A stretch of 64,000 nucleotides of DNA from Cycas panzhihuaensis. Its lineage: Eukaryota > Cycadophyta. The notes under the pieces are model-generated. The model searched no databases. It saw only the letters and a program-made list of their open reading frames with translations, and was not told where the DNA came from. The translations under genes were made by a program, and so were the position numbers. The stretch lies in the NCBI GenBank assembly GCA_023213395.1, contig CM041465.1, positions 149,799,741 to 149,863,740 of the forward strand. Direction: 5' to 3'. Positions 9,755 through 21,637 of this stretch are shown here, piece by piece. The number at the start of each line of letters is the position of its first letter. Position 1 is the first letter of the stretch.

Positions 9755-12446
9755 CTACAAAAGGAAGGAGTTCCAAAAAAGGAAGATCCTTCCAAGGAGG
9801 CTAATCAGGTGGAGTCAAATCAAGGTATAGATGATGATGTCTTGGTTACTTATAATGTTTCCCACTATCATCATGATTGGTTATTAGATTCAGGTGCTTC
9901 ACACCAAATGTGTCCACACAAGAGTTAGTTTTCAGCATAGCAACATCTTAATGGTGCTGATATGCTTATGAGAAATAAAGTTTATTGTAAGATAATGGAC
10001 ATTGGTAGCATCAGAATTAAAATGTTCAATGGTATAGTAAGAACATTAACTGAAGTTAGACATCTGCTTGATCTAAAATAAAATCTGATTTCCTTAGGTG
10101 AACTAGATTTTGGTGGTTATAAGTACATAGGTCATGAAGAAGTTTTAAAGGTATCAAAGGGTGCCTTAGTTGTTATGAAAGCCTTAAAGAAAGGAAACCT
10201 TTATATTTTAGTGAGAAGTACAGATGTCAACCATGCAGCTACAACATCAAAGATTACAAAAGATCCAGCTCAATAATGGCATCAGAGACTTGGGCACATA
10301 AGTGAGAGAGGAATTAAGGTGCTAATGAATTATAAGTTACTTCATAACTTGCATCTTTTAGATCTAGCTTTTTGTAAATATTGTATTTTTAGAAAGTAGT
10401 ATAGACTCAAGTTTAAAGTAGGGAGTCACACTAGTAAAGGTGTTATGGATTACATATATTCAAATGTATGGGGACCAGCCCCTATAATATCTTATGGAGG
10501 ATCATTATACTTTGTCACATTTATAGATGATTACTCTTGAAAAGTATGGGTCTATCTTTTAAAAAAGAAATCTAAATTTTTCAATGTCTTTAAGCAGCTC
10601 AAGGCTCTAGTTAAAAAGAGTATTAACAGATAATCAAATGTTTAAGAACTAACAATAGAGATGAGTTCAACTCCTTGGAGTTTGAGAACTATTATAAAGA
10701 AGTTAAGATTGAAAGGTATAAGACCACAATCTATACTCCACAACAAAATAGCATAGCTGAACATATGAACAAGACACTCTTATAAAGAGTAAGAAGCATG
10801 TTGAGTAATGCAGGAGTGGAGTAGGGCCTATGGATAGAAGATGTTTAAACAACTTGTTATTTGGTAAACAGGTCACCATTACTTACAATAGACTACAAGA
10901 TCCCTGAACAGTTATAGACTATACATCTATGTGACTATTCAAATCTGAAAGTTTTTTGTTGTGATGCTTATGCCTTGATTAATAAAATTCAATGTTTAAA
11001 GTTAGACCCAAAATCTAAGAGATGTATTTTTATTAGTTTTGGTGATAGAGATGGTGTGAAAGGATATAGGTTATGGGATCCTACTACCCACAAAATCACT
11101 ATTAAGAGAGATGTTGTGTTTGATGAATCTCCTTTTCTAAAATTAGATAGTGTAGAAGTTAAAGTGATATAGGAGTAAAAAGTTGAATATCAATAGGTCA
11201 AGCTTGAGAGCCAACCATCTTTGGAAATAGAGGAGCAGGAAGACCTTTCTAAAGATGAATCTACAACAGATTTATAGGAGTATATGGACACTCCTCTATC
11301 TACTATTAGAAGAGTTATATGAGTTAGTCATCCACTTGATAGGTACAACCCTTCTATTTCTATTACTTTGGTTTCTAATAATGGTGAGACTACATGTTAT
11401 CGGAAGCAGTAGATGACATCTATAATGAGAAGTAGAAGAGGGCTATGCAGAAAGAGATAGATGCTTTGAAGAAAAATAATTCATGGGACTTGGTAGAACT
11501 TCCACATGGCAGGAAGACTATTGGTTGCAGGTGGGTTTTCAAGAAGAAAATAAATGTTGATGGAAAGGCTGATAAATATAGGGAAAGACTGGTGGCTAAA
11601 GATTTTATACAAAAAGTAGGTATTAACTTTCATAAGATCTTTTCACCAGTTGTCAAACTTGTTTCAATTTAGATTCTATTAGCATTGGTAGCTTCTCTTG
11701 ATTTGAAGTTCGAGCAATTAGATGTAAAAATAACTTTTCCACATGGAGATTTAGATGAGGAGATCTATATGGATCAGCCAGAAGGGTTTGTATAGGATGG
11801 CAGGAAAAGACTTATTTGTAAGCTTATGAAATCATTGTATAGCCTAAAGCAATCACCCAGGCAATGGTATAGGAAGTTTGATGCCTTCATAGAGAGCCAA
11901 AATTTTAAAAGAAGTGAGTATGATCATTATGTTTGCTTTAAATTTTTAGACAATAGCTTATTCATTATCTTGGTATTATATGTCGATGACATGCTAGTTG
12001 TAACCAAGAGCATGGCTGAAATCAATAAGTTAAAGGATCAATTAGCTAGGACTTTTGATATGAAGGATCTAGGAGCTATAAAACAAATCTTAGGTATGGA
12101 GATACATAGAGATAGGAAAAAATGGTAAGTTATGGTTATCACATTAGAAATATGTGGAGAAGGTACTAACCAAGTTGGTATGGCAGATGTGAAACCAGTG
12201 AGTATCCCCTTGGCTTCCCATTTCAAGCTTTCTTTGAGTATGAGTCCTAATAATAAAGAAGAAAAAGATTATATATCTTGTGTACCTTATGTCAGTATAG
12301 TCGGAAGTTTGATGTATGCCTTGGTATGTATAAGGCCTGACATTTCACATGCAGTCAGTGTAGTTAGCAGGTTTATGGCAAATCCAATAAAGGAACATTA
12401 GACAATAGTGAAATGGGTGATTCAATATTTGAGGGGCACAAGTGAT
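9755..12446 (+). pseudogene. Copia-1 gag end, protease, integrase, RT and start of RNase H
   Basis: Domains follow copia order. Protease is at about 9880 (LLDSGAS, catalytic D at 9887). The pre-integrase motif WHQRLGH is near 10277. The integrase core has FIDDYS near 10520 and a degraded C-terminal part with KGYRLWDP at about 11060. RT starts at 11445 with MQKEIDALKKNNSWDLV and GCRWVFKKK, then SLYSLKQSPRQWY at about 11832, and the catalytic YVDDM at 11979-11993. The RNase H connection follows (VGSLMYALVCIRPDISHAV near 12300). Premature stops, mostly TAG, and frameshifts break every domain. The gene is interrupted at 12446 by the solo LTR. Confidence 0.88.
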
Positions 12447-13088
12447 TATTGGGTAATATGACAATAATGGTTGGAGGCTAAAATTTTTACATGTTAACAG
12501 TGTGCGTTCCCCCCCAAACCTTCCTCAGGGGGTTCTAAGGTGGGGAGGAGTCCCCCTTGGCCAGGGGGATGCGGGGCCTTAGAACGGCCCCCACAAAGAG
12601 GGGGTTCAGGGGCGATAGACCCCAACCTAAAAATTTAGTACTGGAAGTATATTAAATTGTAAAGAGAATCAAGGTCATTTGCTAAAAATACCCTAGATTC
12701 TATGGTCGAGATTTGTGCCTTGGATGACCTTATGTAACCTAATTTAGGATATTTTTCATTATGTTGATAGTGTTCAATATACTGTGAGGAGTTGTGCAGT
12801 TGGTTGTTGTTGCTGTGAGCACTCTGCTACAGGATCATGTACATTTTCTCTATTCTGCGACAATAAAGATCAATACCTATCTTATGTAGATGTTTCCTTA
12901 GCATACTACTAGGATTTTACCATGTTATATCCCGTGTATTTGTGTGCTTGGCTTTCTTGTTCAGTTTATTGTTTTATCTCTGGTTTAAGAACTTGCATGT
13001 AATTTTTGGTTTCGATTTCTATAACTAGTTGCAAGAATAGTTTAGATCTTAGTGGTGGTTTAAGGGTTGGGACCTTGTCTTCTTAATA
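12447..13088 (+). mobile_element. Solo LTR of the Copia-1 family inside Copia-1 RNase H
   Basis: 642 bp aligning end to end with both Copia-1 LTRs (degraded start TATTGGGTAATATGAC against TGTCAGATATTGTGAC), and including the GC-rich hairpin block. It is flanked by GTGAT (12442-12446) and GTGAC (13089-13093), a 5-bp target duplication with one substitution. The RNase H reading frame resumes immediately after the second copy. It arose by insertion of a related element followed by LTR-LTR recombination. Confidence 0.9.
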
Positions 13089-13093
13089 GTGAC

Positions 13094-13639
13094 TATTGCA
13101 TCACCTTTAGAGGTATAGGTAATCAAGTTTATGGATATGTTGATTCATACTTTGAAGGAGATTTAGATAAGAGAAGGTCTATTTCAGGTTATGTATTTAC
13201 TCTTACAAATGATCTGGTTAGTTCGATGTCAAAATTGCAGAGCACAATTACATTATCAACTATAGAAGTAGAATATATTACTGCAGCACATGCTTCTAAA
13301 GAAGTAATCTGGTTGTAAGGTCTATTAGTTGAACTTGGAAGGAAATAAGAAAAGGTAAAGGTATTTTGTAATAGTCAAAGTGTCATTTACTTAGCAAAGA
13401 ATCCAACTTATCATAGTAGGACAAAGCATATTGCGCTTAAGTATCATTTTATTAGATAGGTTGTAGAAGCATGTGGAGTGGCACTTGAGAAGGTTAATAC
13501 AAAATAGAATTATGCTGACATATTCACAAAGCTAGTACTATTAGAGAAGTTTAAATGATGTTTGACTTCTCTTGGCTTATAGAAAAGGTGATGAATGGTC
13601 CAAGAAAGTTATTATATAAATTGTTATCAAGGTGGAGAT
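13094..13639 (+). pseudogene. Copia-1 RNase H, C-terminal part
   Basis: It reads GYVDSYFEGDLDKRRSISGYVF, where the canonical catalytic D of the DADWAGD motif survives as VDS. STIEVEYITAAHASKEVIWL follows with the E, then an SQSVIYLAKNP-type segment and SRTKHI. It ends in the usual copia tail (NYADIFTKLVLLEKFK) before the purine tract at 13630-13639. Stops are present. Confidence 0.85.
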
Positions 13640-14299
13640 TGTCAGATATTGTGACAACAATATTCTAAAGGCTAAAATTTTGATAGGTTGGTAATGCGGT
13701 TTCTCCTCCAAACTTCCTCGGGGGGATGTAAGGTGGGTGGGGGCCCCCCTTGGCCAAGGGGTATAAGGGGTGCCAGAACACCCTCCCCCCACCCAAAAAG
13801 GGGTTTCATGGGTGATAGCCCCTAACCCAAAAAGCTAGCACTAAAAAGCATACTAAATTGTAAAGAGAATCGGTGTCGTTCATTCAAAATACCCTAGATT
13901 CGATGGTTGAGATTTGTGCCTTGTATGACTCTCTCGTATAGCTCAATTCAGGGTGTTTTTTCATTATGTTGATGGTGTTTGATGTATTGGATGTATTGCG
14001 AGGAGTTAGATGGCTAGTTGTTGTTGTTGTGAGTATTCTACTATAAATTATGTACATTTCTCCATTCTTTGATAATATAGATCAATACATTTCTCGTGTG
14101 GATATTTCCCTAGCACACTACTAAGGTTTTACCATGTTATATTAAGTGTATATGTGATGCTTTATCTTTCTAATTTATTTATTATATTATCTCTGGTTTA
14201 AGAACTTGCATATTAAATTTTAGTTTCAATTCCTGTAACTAGTTGCAAAATAATATCTTGGAGGCAGTTTTTGGTTATTAGTACCTAGTTTACTCAACA
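13640..14299 (+). repeat. Copia-1 3' LTR
   Basis: About 660 bp, TG...CA, matching 1612-2281. It is followed by the target duplication ACCTT (14300-14304) and then by Copia-0 gag. The GC-rich block here has diverged, and its stem (GGGGGGCC-type) is less perfect. Confidence 0.92.
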
Positions 14300-14304
14300 A
14301 CCTT

Positions 14305-14632
14305 AATAAACTTGACCTTGTCCTTGAAAAATTTTCCTTTAATTTTTAAAGTTTTATCTTCTTCATCTAGGAGATTGACCTCTTCCTCTAGAACTTTGGC
14401 CTTTAAAGGATAGCCCAATCTTTGCCTTAGTGACAAATACATGTTCTAAGGACTTACTACCATCTTTCTTCTCTTTATCTATAATCAACATAGCACTAAG
14501 TTGATTAATCTTGAATGTTATTAGGTCTTTGGAGACCTCAATACTTGTTACTATCAATTCAAAACTCTTAATGTCACTAGTATGCCTTACAACTTTTTCT
14601 ACAAATATTTGTTTACTAATAACTCTCCTAAG
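14305..14632 (-). pseudogene. Copia-0 gag, middle fragment
   Basis: Read from 14632 leftwards: SLRRVISKQIFVEKVVRHT, then FELIVTSIEVSKDLITFKINQLSAML. This matches the copia gag segment in which a VVEKVLRSL-type helix precedes ESKDLSTLS-type residues. It joins upstream to 21207 across Copia-2 and downstream to 1606 across Copia-1. Confidence 0.75.
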
Positions 14633-15147
14633 TGACAAAATTTATAATTAATCTAACACCTGAAAAATAAATGACATCATCTTTATTCTGTATATCTAGC
14701 AAATATACTCATTAAATACATCAAGAATATATTCAAATAAATACAATATATGAAGGATTAGAAATTGGCTCTAGTCTAAAATAATAATAGATTAAATTAA
14801 TTGATGACTAATATAAAAGTTTGGTCAAGTTTTGACTCTTACCAAATATACAACCCTTGCTTTCTTTCTAAGATGATTAGATAAGTGTAGACATAGTCTT
14901 AATTTATAGAAAGCTCAATGTTTATCACTTTACAAATGGTAGATATAGATTGGACCTCATATGCTCACACTTCATTTGGGCTTATATTATATACATCTTA
15001 CTAGATAGTTATGAGGCTAAAGAGGGGCAATGACCTACAACTAGGAAGTATAATATTAAGTTAGAACTTAAGTTATAATTGTACTTTATTTAACCAAAAT
15101 GACTAACTTTACACAAGAATATATGAAGAAGTTATTATATTTTAACA
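14633..15147 (-). repeat. Copia-2 3' LTR
   Basis: 515 bp; on the minus strand it starts TGTTAAAATATAATAACTTC and ends TTTTGTCA. It pairs with 20699-21206. Confidence 0.9.
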
Positions 15148-18100
15148 TCCACCTTGAATGATAACTCTATTAATCTTAATGTTGAGGTCATTTTGAAACC
15201 TTTCAAACTTTGGTTTACTAGTGCTTTGGTGAAGATATCTACAACCTAGTCTTCAGTTAGTCTATATATAAGATCAATTTCTCTATCTTGCACATATTCA
15301 TAAATGAAATGATAATGGACCTTTATGTATTTTATTCTTGTATGGGGTTATTTTCCATCTTCAATATACTTTAATTATCATAGTATATAAGATGCTTGAG
15401 TCTGTTTAAGACCAAGTTCAACAAGAATTCTGAGTAACTAGATCACCTCAGTAGCTATATGAACAACTATATTATATTTTGTTTTAGTGAAAGATAGAGA
15501 AACATTAGGTTGTTTCTTATAACTCCAAGGAACAATAGCTGAGCTCAAGTTAAAATAGTAACCTAAAATAGAGTGGCAAGTGTCTTAGAAACCAACCTAG
15601 TTTGCATTAGTAAATCTTTTTAGAATAGGAATTTTAGCTTGGTTGTAGTCAAGTCTATGATATAAGGTATCGTATGTATACTTAAGAATTATGATTGTGT
15701 GTTTCTAATATGATATCTTAGGTTAAGACATAAACCTTGAATAAATACCAACTACATATGAAATATTAAGGTGAGTATGAGAAAGATAAATCAAACTACT
15801 CACAAGATGTCTATAAAGAATGGGATTGATAAGTTTGCCTTATTTTTCTATTATCAGTTTGGTTCTATCCTCTATATGTATAGGAAAATGTTTGCAATCA
15901 CTTATTCTAAAATGCTACAAGAACTCATTTATATATTTGGCTTATGACTAGAAAATATGACTTGGTTCTTGCCAAACTTTAATGCTAAGAAAATAGTAGA
16001 GCTATCCAAAGTCAGTCATCTAGAAACTATTTTTGAGTTCTTGTTAGAGGCTAAAAATCCCTTCATTGTCATTTCTAATAATTGACAAATCATCAACATA
16101 AAGAATAACAATGGTAATCAGATAATTATATATTTGAATATATAAATTAGGATTAGAGGATGAAAGGCCCAATCCATGCTTGAGAAGAAAAGTATCAATC
16201 CTTGTATACAGGGCACAAGGTGCCTACTTGAGTCTCTATAAATCTTTCTTGGGTTTACAAACTAAATGTGCTTTTCCATGAATAATATAGTCAAGAGATT
16301 GTATCAAGTAAGCTTCTTTAGTGAGGCATCCATTGAGAAAATCACTTTTGATATCCATTTGGTAAACATGCCATTTGAACTGAGCCACTAGTGACATAAC
16401 CAAATAAGTAGTTATTATTTTAACAATAAGTGCAATGGTCTCATTATGGTTAATACCTTCTTGTTGTTTAATATCTTTTATAACAAGATGTACTTTATGT
16501 CTTTCAATGGAGCCATATGTATTATACTTTATTTTATAGAGCCAATGACAATCAATTAGCTTCTTTCTTGAAGGTAATTCAATGAGCTCCTGAGTATCAC
16601 TTTTTACGAAGAAATTCATCTCTTCATCCATAGCAACCTACCATATTTGGTTTTTAACGACCTCCTCATAGGTGGAAGGTTAAGGAGAATTGAGAATTTG
16701 TGCCATTAGAGCAAAGTTTATACTATGTCTTAATTTGGATTGCCTTTTTTTTCTATAGGAGGTTACGATGCATCTTCCATAACTTGTAAGTACCACTTAG
16801 GAAGTTTCTTAATGACTTCAACTTGAACATCTTCTAGAGATAAATGTAGTAATATAGATGTTGATGTAAAAGTAGATGGAGATGCAAGAGGAGAAAATGA
16901 AGAACTTGGAGTATATAAAGTTGAAGGAGCATAAGTGACTTATATTAGTACATGGGGGGCTTTTAAAATATCATCATCATTTATAAGAAACTATATATGA
17001 GTTTAATCTAAGTCTTAATTATCTTCTACAAATATAATATATCAAGATAAACATGCATATGTTCTAATAGAATCATACACATTGTAAGCTTTATAACTAG
17101 ATATGTAGCCTATGGATATATACTTCAAGATTTTATCATCAAGTTTCATTTTATTTTCTGTTGTGATGTATGTATAGGCTATACAGTCAAATGTTCTAAG
17201 GTGTGAGACTATAAGCTTTTGTCCTGACTAAGCCTCCTTAGGTATTATATTTCTGATGGCTAGAGTTCAGCTTCTATTTATAAGGTAAGCAATAGTAGAA
17301 ATAACATTAGCTTAGAATGAGTAAGTAATCTTTACAATATTTACCATTGCTTTTACCTTATCCATTAATGTTTGATTCCTATGTTTAGTAATCCTATTTT
17401 GATGAGGTGTATGGGGGGCTAAGAATTGCCATTTAATGTCATATTCTTTATAGAAATTGGTGAACTAATTCAATTAGTACTCACCTCTATTATCTATCTA
17501 TAGTATTTTGATTATCCTACTCAATTAACTTTTAACTTTAGATTTGAATTCCTTGAATTTCTCAAAGGCTTCAAACATATTCTTCAGAAAATGGACCAAA
17601 ACTTTTTAAGAATAATCATCAATGAAAGTCATAAAATACAAATTACCATTAAGTGAAAGCTTAAATATAGGTCCATGAATGTCTAAGTAAATTAAGCCCA
17701 ATGGTTTAGTTAAATACCAAGCTTGCTTAGAATGGTTCTTTATGTTACTTACCAACTATGTAGGCTTTATAGAAGCACTTATTCTATTTGATTTTGGGTA
17801 GCCTATGTACAAGTTGAATTCTAAACATGAGATTAAGACTATACATATTTAGATAGCCAAGGCATTGATGCCATAACTGGTCTTTGGTACACTTTTGAGA
17901 AGGTTACTCTTTACTATGAGAAGATTCACCCTATATTTCAACAAGTAGGTCATCTATAACAATCTACTTTTTTTAATCTACATGAGTAGATTGCATAGTG
18001 GCACTTGAGTTTTGATTTGTGCAAAGAAAAGTGGTACATTATCAATCTTGTAAAGACCATTGTCTTAATGTCTTATGATCACTACTTATCCATTTGAGTT

Positions 18101-19410
18101 ATCTAAAATAGTGTAGATGTCCTAACTAAAAAGTACATCAAAGTTTTTCTTATCAATCTGTCTAACATAGAGAAGGTTTTATTTCATACTAGGTACATAT
18201 AAGACATTGTTGATATGATGACCAATATTTAGATATTTTTAATATTGTGGGAGTTTTCCTAATCTTGGCTACATCATATGTAATATCATCACTAAATGTA
18301 ATTATCTATGTCTAAATAGGTTTGATGTCTTTTAATAGTTCTCCAATGTCTATCATATGATGTGTAGTACTAAAATTCATCAACTAAGAGTTATTTTAAT
18401 GATGAGAAGATAGAGTGGTAAAGAGCAAATTTTGGGTATCAATCACATGGCATCCTTACTAAAAATTTATGTTATAACCCCGAGATTAATTCCTAGGTTG
18501 ATTTTGGTTTTTTTATTATCTATTACCCTAACTATGGCCTCTATTTTATTATAGATTTTGGCCTCCTTATTATCTAGGATTATTTTGTAAGGGTTTCAAA
18601 TCATATTATCTTTTTATACTCTCATTGATACGATGCCCAAATTTACTATAGTAGGGGCATATAACATTATATCTTCTCTATTGATTTCTGGTTTATTATG
18701 GTGGTTGTTTTAAATTCATAGAACCAAATTATTGGGCAAATGGTTACTATTGATATTTATTCCTCCTTTAATTTCTAATTGCAAATACACGAGTAGAGTA
18801 AGAAGATGTTATTCCTTAATGGTTTAGGATACCTTCTCCTTTTAGTAGTAGACCTTCTAAGGTATTAAAGTCCATGGTAGTAAAGTCATTGGATAATTGA
18901 GAGTTAAAACTATTATACATGGTAGGAAGGATATTTACAACACTAGAAACAAGGTTATGATTATAAGGACAAGCTCCAAGTGTGATAAGTTAGTTCTTAA
19001 TGGCCTTAACTTCAGTCATATGTAAGGGAATGAAGCTAGCACAGTGTATGGTATACAAATGTGCCTTTAGCATAATTACTTTAAACTCATCTTTTCACTC
19101 ATAAAAGGAATATATAATGTTCCAATCTTTTATGAGAACTGTCTACTATCTCAATGTTTTAATCCATATTATCCTCTATAGCTAATTGAAAGAAGTATAA
19201 AGTTACATTGTCTTAAGTAATCAGATTTAAAGGGATCTCATTATTTAGGTTAGTTAGGTTAGGTATGGAAATGAGTTTGGATATGTTTTCATATATATAA
19301 GACTAAAACTCATTCATGATTAAAAGATATTTGACTTATTTCTTATAATCTAAAAAATCATTACTCCTAGATAGTTTAATAGTGTTTGAAATTAGTATTT
19401 TTACTGTTAT
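15148..19410 (-). pseudogene. Copia-2 gag-pol, decayed
   Basis: From right to left: gag from about 19410 (DNVTLYFFQLAIEDNMD region near 19190), then a zinc knuckle near 18650 (CPYYSKFGHRIN, second C replaced by Y). A protease-linked segment lies near 18300 and integrase at about 17780-16990. RT covers 16631 to about 15990 (MDEEMNFFVKSDTQELIEL; CHWLYKIKY; YQMDIKSDFLNG), with catalytic YVDDL at 16100-16086. RNase H runs to 15160. The RT N-terminal half is one open frame of 131 codons; the rest is broken, many stops being TAG or TAA. Confidence 0.85.
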
Positions 19411-20684
19411 TTTAAACTATCTACCTAGTGGGCTATTAAGCTAAAGTTCAAAAGTTTTAATATCTCTAAGAAAGCCCTTGGTTACTATTCTATCTAGTAG
19501 AACTTACCCACATATGGCAGTTTAGGGACTCCATATATATTGGTACATGAATAAATTAAGCTTAATATACCTTAGTACGTAAGCATAGAAGACTCGGTCA
19601 TCCCTTAATACTATGAATCTATCTATGCTAAATTTATACCAAATGATAGATCTAGATAAGGACTAAATGTAAGCCACTAACCTCCTTTAGGTTTATCCTA
19701 ATCTCTAAACACCAAAAGAAATGGTTTATACCTTAATCTATCACTTGATACACCTTATAGTAAGTTACCCATTAACCTGTTTATCTAACTGAATATAACT
19801 CACGTGTATAAGAGTGATTACTTTAGGGGTCTTAACCATTTCCCTTATAGGATTGATAGTTTGAATAATTTAATTCAAAGATTATCTTATTTGATATTTT
19901 AAGGTCAAATTTCTTTATGGTCTTATTTAAAAATAGAAATATGAAATTTTTAATGATTTTGAAGTAGTAGACTTAATTAAAAAATAGTAAATAAATAATA
20001 AAAATATAAGGTAAGGGTTTAGAGTACTCATTAAGGAAGAGGCCATTGTTGAAAAGTGAAAAAATAATCCTTCCTTGAATAAGAAATGCATCTGTATCAA
20101 TAATGCACCATGCACTATTAGCATAAATCCTTATAAAATATAATGATTACCTTCAATTTTAAATATCTAATTAACAATATCTCAAAAATGCACAAAATGT
20201 AGCCTAAAATAATAACCTCTAAATTACAATTCCAATAATTTAAAAGGAATTAAATTTTGATATCTATATCAAAAGTTATAACCCTTTTAAGGAAGGTTTA
20301 CTCTTAAGATTTTTGGACTGTAATAATACTCTCTAATAAAATATATATCAGTTTTTGGCTAGACCTTTAATTAACTTGAGACCACTTTCATTCAAAAGTA
20401 TACAGAAAAATTCATAGAATAAAAAAAAATTGAGGTCATTTAGATACTTGTAGTTGAAGTTATGACTATTTAAAGTTGGGTAGTAGATCTACCTTCAAAA
20501 TTGATGACAAAAAATAGGCCAAAATTAAATATTTAATAATATTTAGTTTTTTGCCTTAAAATTTGTAGAAAAAGTTATTTTATCTCAAATATAGCATGAT
20601 TCTTAAAAATTTTGGCATTTATATTTTGATATACATCTTTAAATCATGCATTTAGGTAGGAAAAGAAATTTACTAAATACTCTT
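19411..20684 (-). other. Copia-2 long untranslated leader
   Basis: About 1.27 kb between the primer site and gag. It aligns in patches with the Copia-3 leader (56260-58200), for instance around the shared TCTACCCACA / ACTTACCCACA segment. I see no gene in it. Confidence 0.7.
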
Positions 20685-20696
20685 ACTCTGATACTA
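20685..20696 (-). other. Copia-2 primer binding site
   Basis: Minus strand TAGTATCAGAGT, just inside the 5' LTR. One mismatch to the tRNA-Met-type TGGTATCAGAG core. Confidence 0.8.
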
Positions 20697-20698
20697 AA

Positions 20699-21206
20699 TG
20701 ATAGAAATTAGAATTAATTTAACACCTAGAAAATGAAGGATATTTATTCTTTACATACAATAAATATAAACTCATTAAATATATTATAGACACATTCAAA
20801 TAAACACAATATATGAAGGATTAGAAACACTAATCCAAAATAAAAATAGATCAAATTAATTTATGACTAATACAAAGATTGGGTAGAGTTTCGTCTCTCA
20901 CCAAATATATAACCCTTACTCTCTTTCTAAGAGAACTAGATAAGTGTAGATATGGTATTAATTTATAGAGGACTTGATGTCTATTATTTTATAAACAGTG
21001 GATGTGGATTAGATCTCATATGATCATACTTCATTGGGTTTTATATTACATACATTTCATTAGATAGTTTTGAGGCCAAGGTTGAGGGATGACCCTCAAC
21101 TAGAAAGTACAATATTAAGTCATAACTTAAGTTATAATTATACTTTATCTAAGTAAAATGATTAACTTTATATAAGAGTACATAAAGGAGTCATTATATT
21201 TTAACA
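20699..21206 (-). repeat. Copia-2 5' LTR
   Basis: 508 bp, pairing with 14633-15147. On the minus strand it runs from TGTTAAAATATAATGACTCC to TTTCTATCA. Confidence 0.9.
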
Positions 21207-21637
21207 TTAAGACACTTATTTGATTAACTTGACATTATACCTTAGTTATGAAGTCATTTATCCCCTCATTATTATTCATCATATAATTTTTAAATTTACT
21301 CCTTAATGTTTAAAGCCTTGATGTAACAACTCCTTTGTAGGTGGTCTTTAAAGAATTATATACCTCCTTTAATATAGTCATCTCATTGATTCTTAGGAAT
21401 ATGTGGTCCTCCAATGCATAAAAGATGAATTCTAAGGCTTCATTACCCATTCTTTTCATTCTCCTTAAAGGTCTTCTTTTCATCTATAGTAGCATTAGGA
21501 TCAAGTGTATCATATCCATTTTTAGTTAAATCCCATATATATTTTGATAAAAAAATAAGCTTTATCCTATGAGTTTAATTTAAGAAAATAGTATTATCAA
21601 ATTTAGGTACCATTACGCTACTTATGTTAGAAGCCAT
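21207..21637 (-). pseudogene. Copia-0 gag, N-terminal fragment
   Basis: Minus-strand ATG at 21637 gives MASNISSVMVPKFDNTIF, then IWDLTKNGYDTLDP, and with a frameshift LEFILYALEDHIFLRIN and a VYNSLKTTYKGV segment. This is the UBN2-type copia gag layout (target phrase, DLW-like motif, hydrophobic core, W/Y-x-x-L-x-x-x-Y). It is cut by Copia-2 exactly where the fragment at 14632 resumes. Confidence 0.75.

Larger units (their letters stand above)
1612..14299 (+). mobile_element. Copia-1: full-length Ty1/copia retrotransposon, plus strand, with two internal insertions
   Basis: Two LTRs (1612-2281 and 13640-14299) start TGTTAGATAT / TGTCAGATAT and end in AACA. The 5-bp target duplication ACCTT is present at 1607-1611 and 14300-14304. 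A tRNA-Met-type primer site follows the 5' LTR and a purine tract (AAGGTGGAGA) precedes the 3' LTR. Gag, protease, integrase, RT and RNase H lie in copia order. Without its two insertions it is about 5.4 kb, normal for copia. It landed in the gag gene of Copia-0. Both a pol-less LTR element and a solo LTR of its own family later inserted in it. All frames carry stops, so it is not autonomous. Confidence 0.92.
14633..21206 (-). mobile_element. Copia-2: Ty1/copia retrotransposon, minus strand
   Basis: LTRs at 14633-15147 and 20699-21206 align throughout and have TG...CA ends on the minus strand. The primer site lies inside the right LTR (20685-20696), and the purine tract (AAGGTGGA) abuts the left LTR (15148-15156). 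The flanks CTAAG (14628-14632) and TTAAG (21207-21211) form a 5-bp duplication with one C/T change. It interrupts Copia-0 gag. Domain order and a long leader match Copia-3, so the two belong to one family. Confidence 0.9.
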
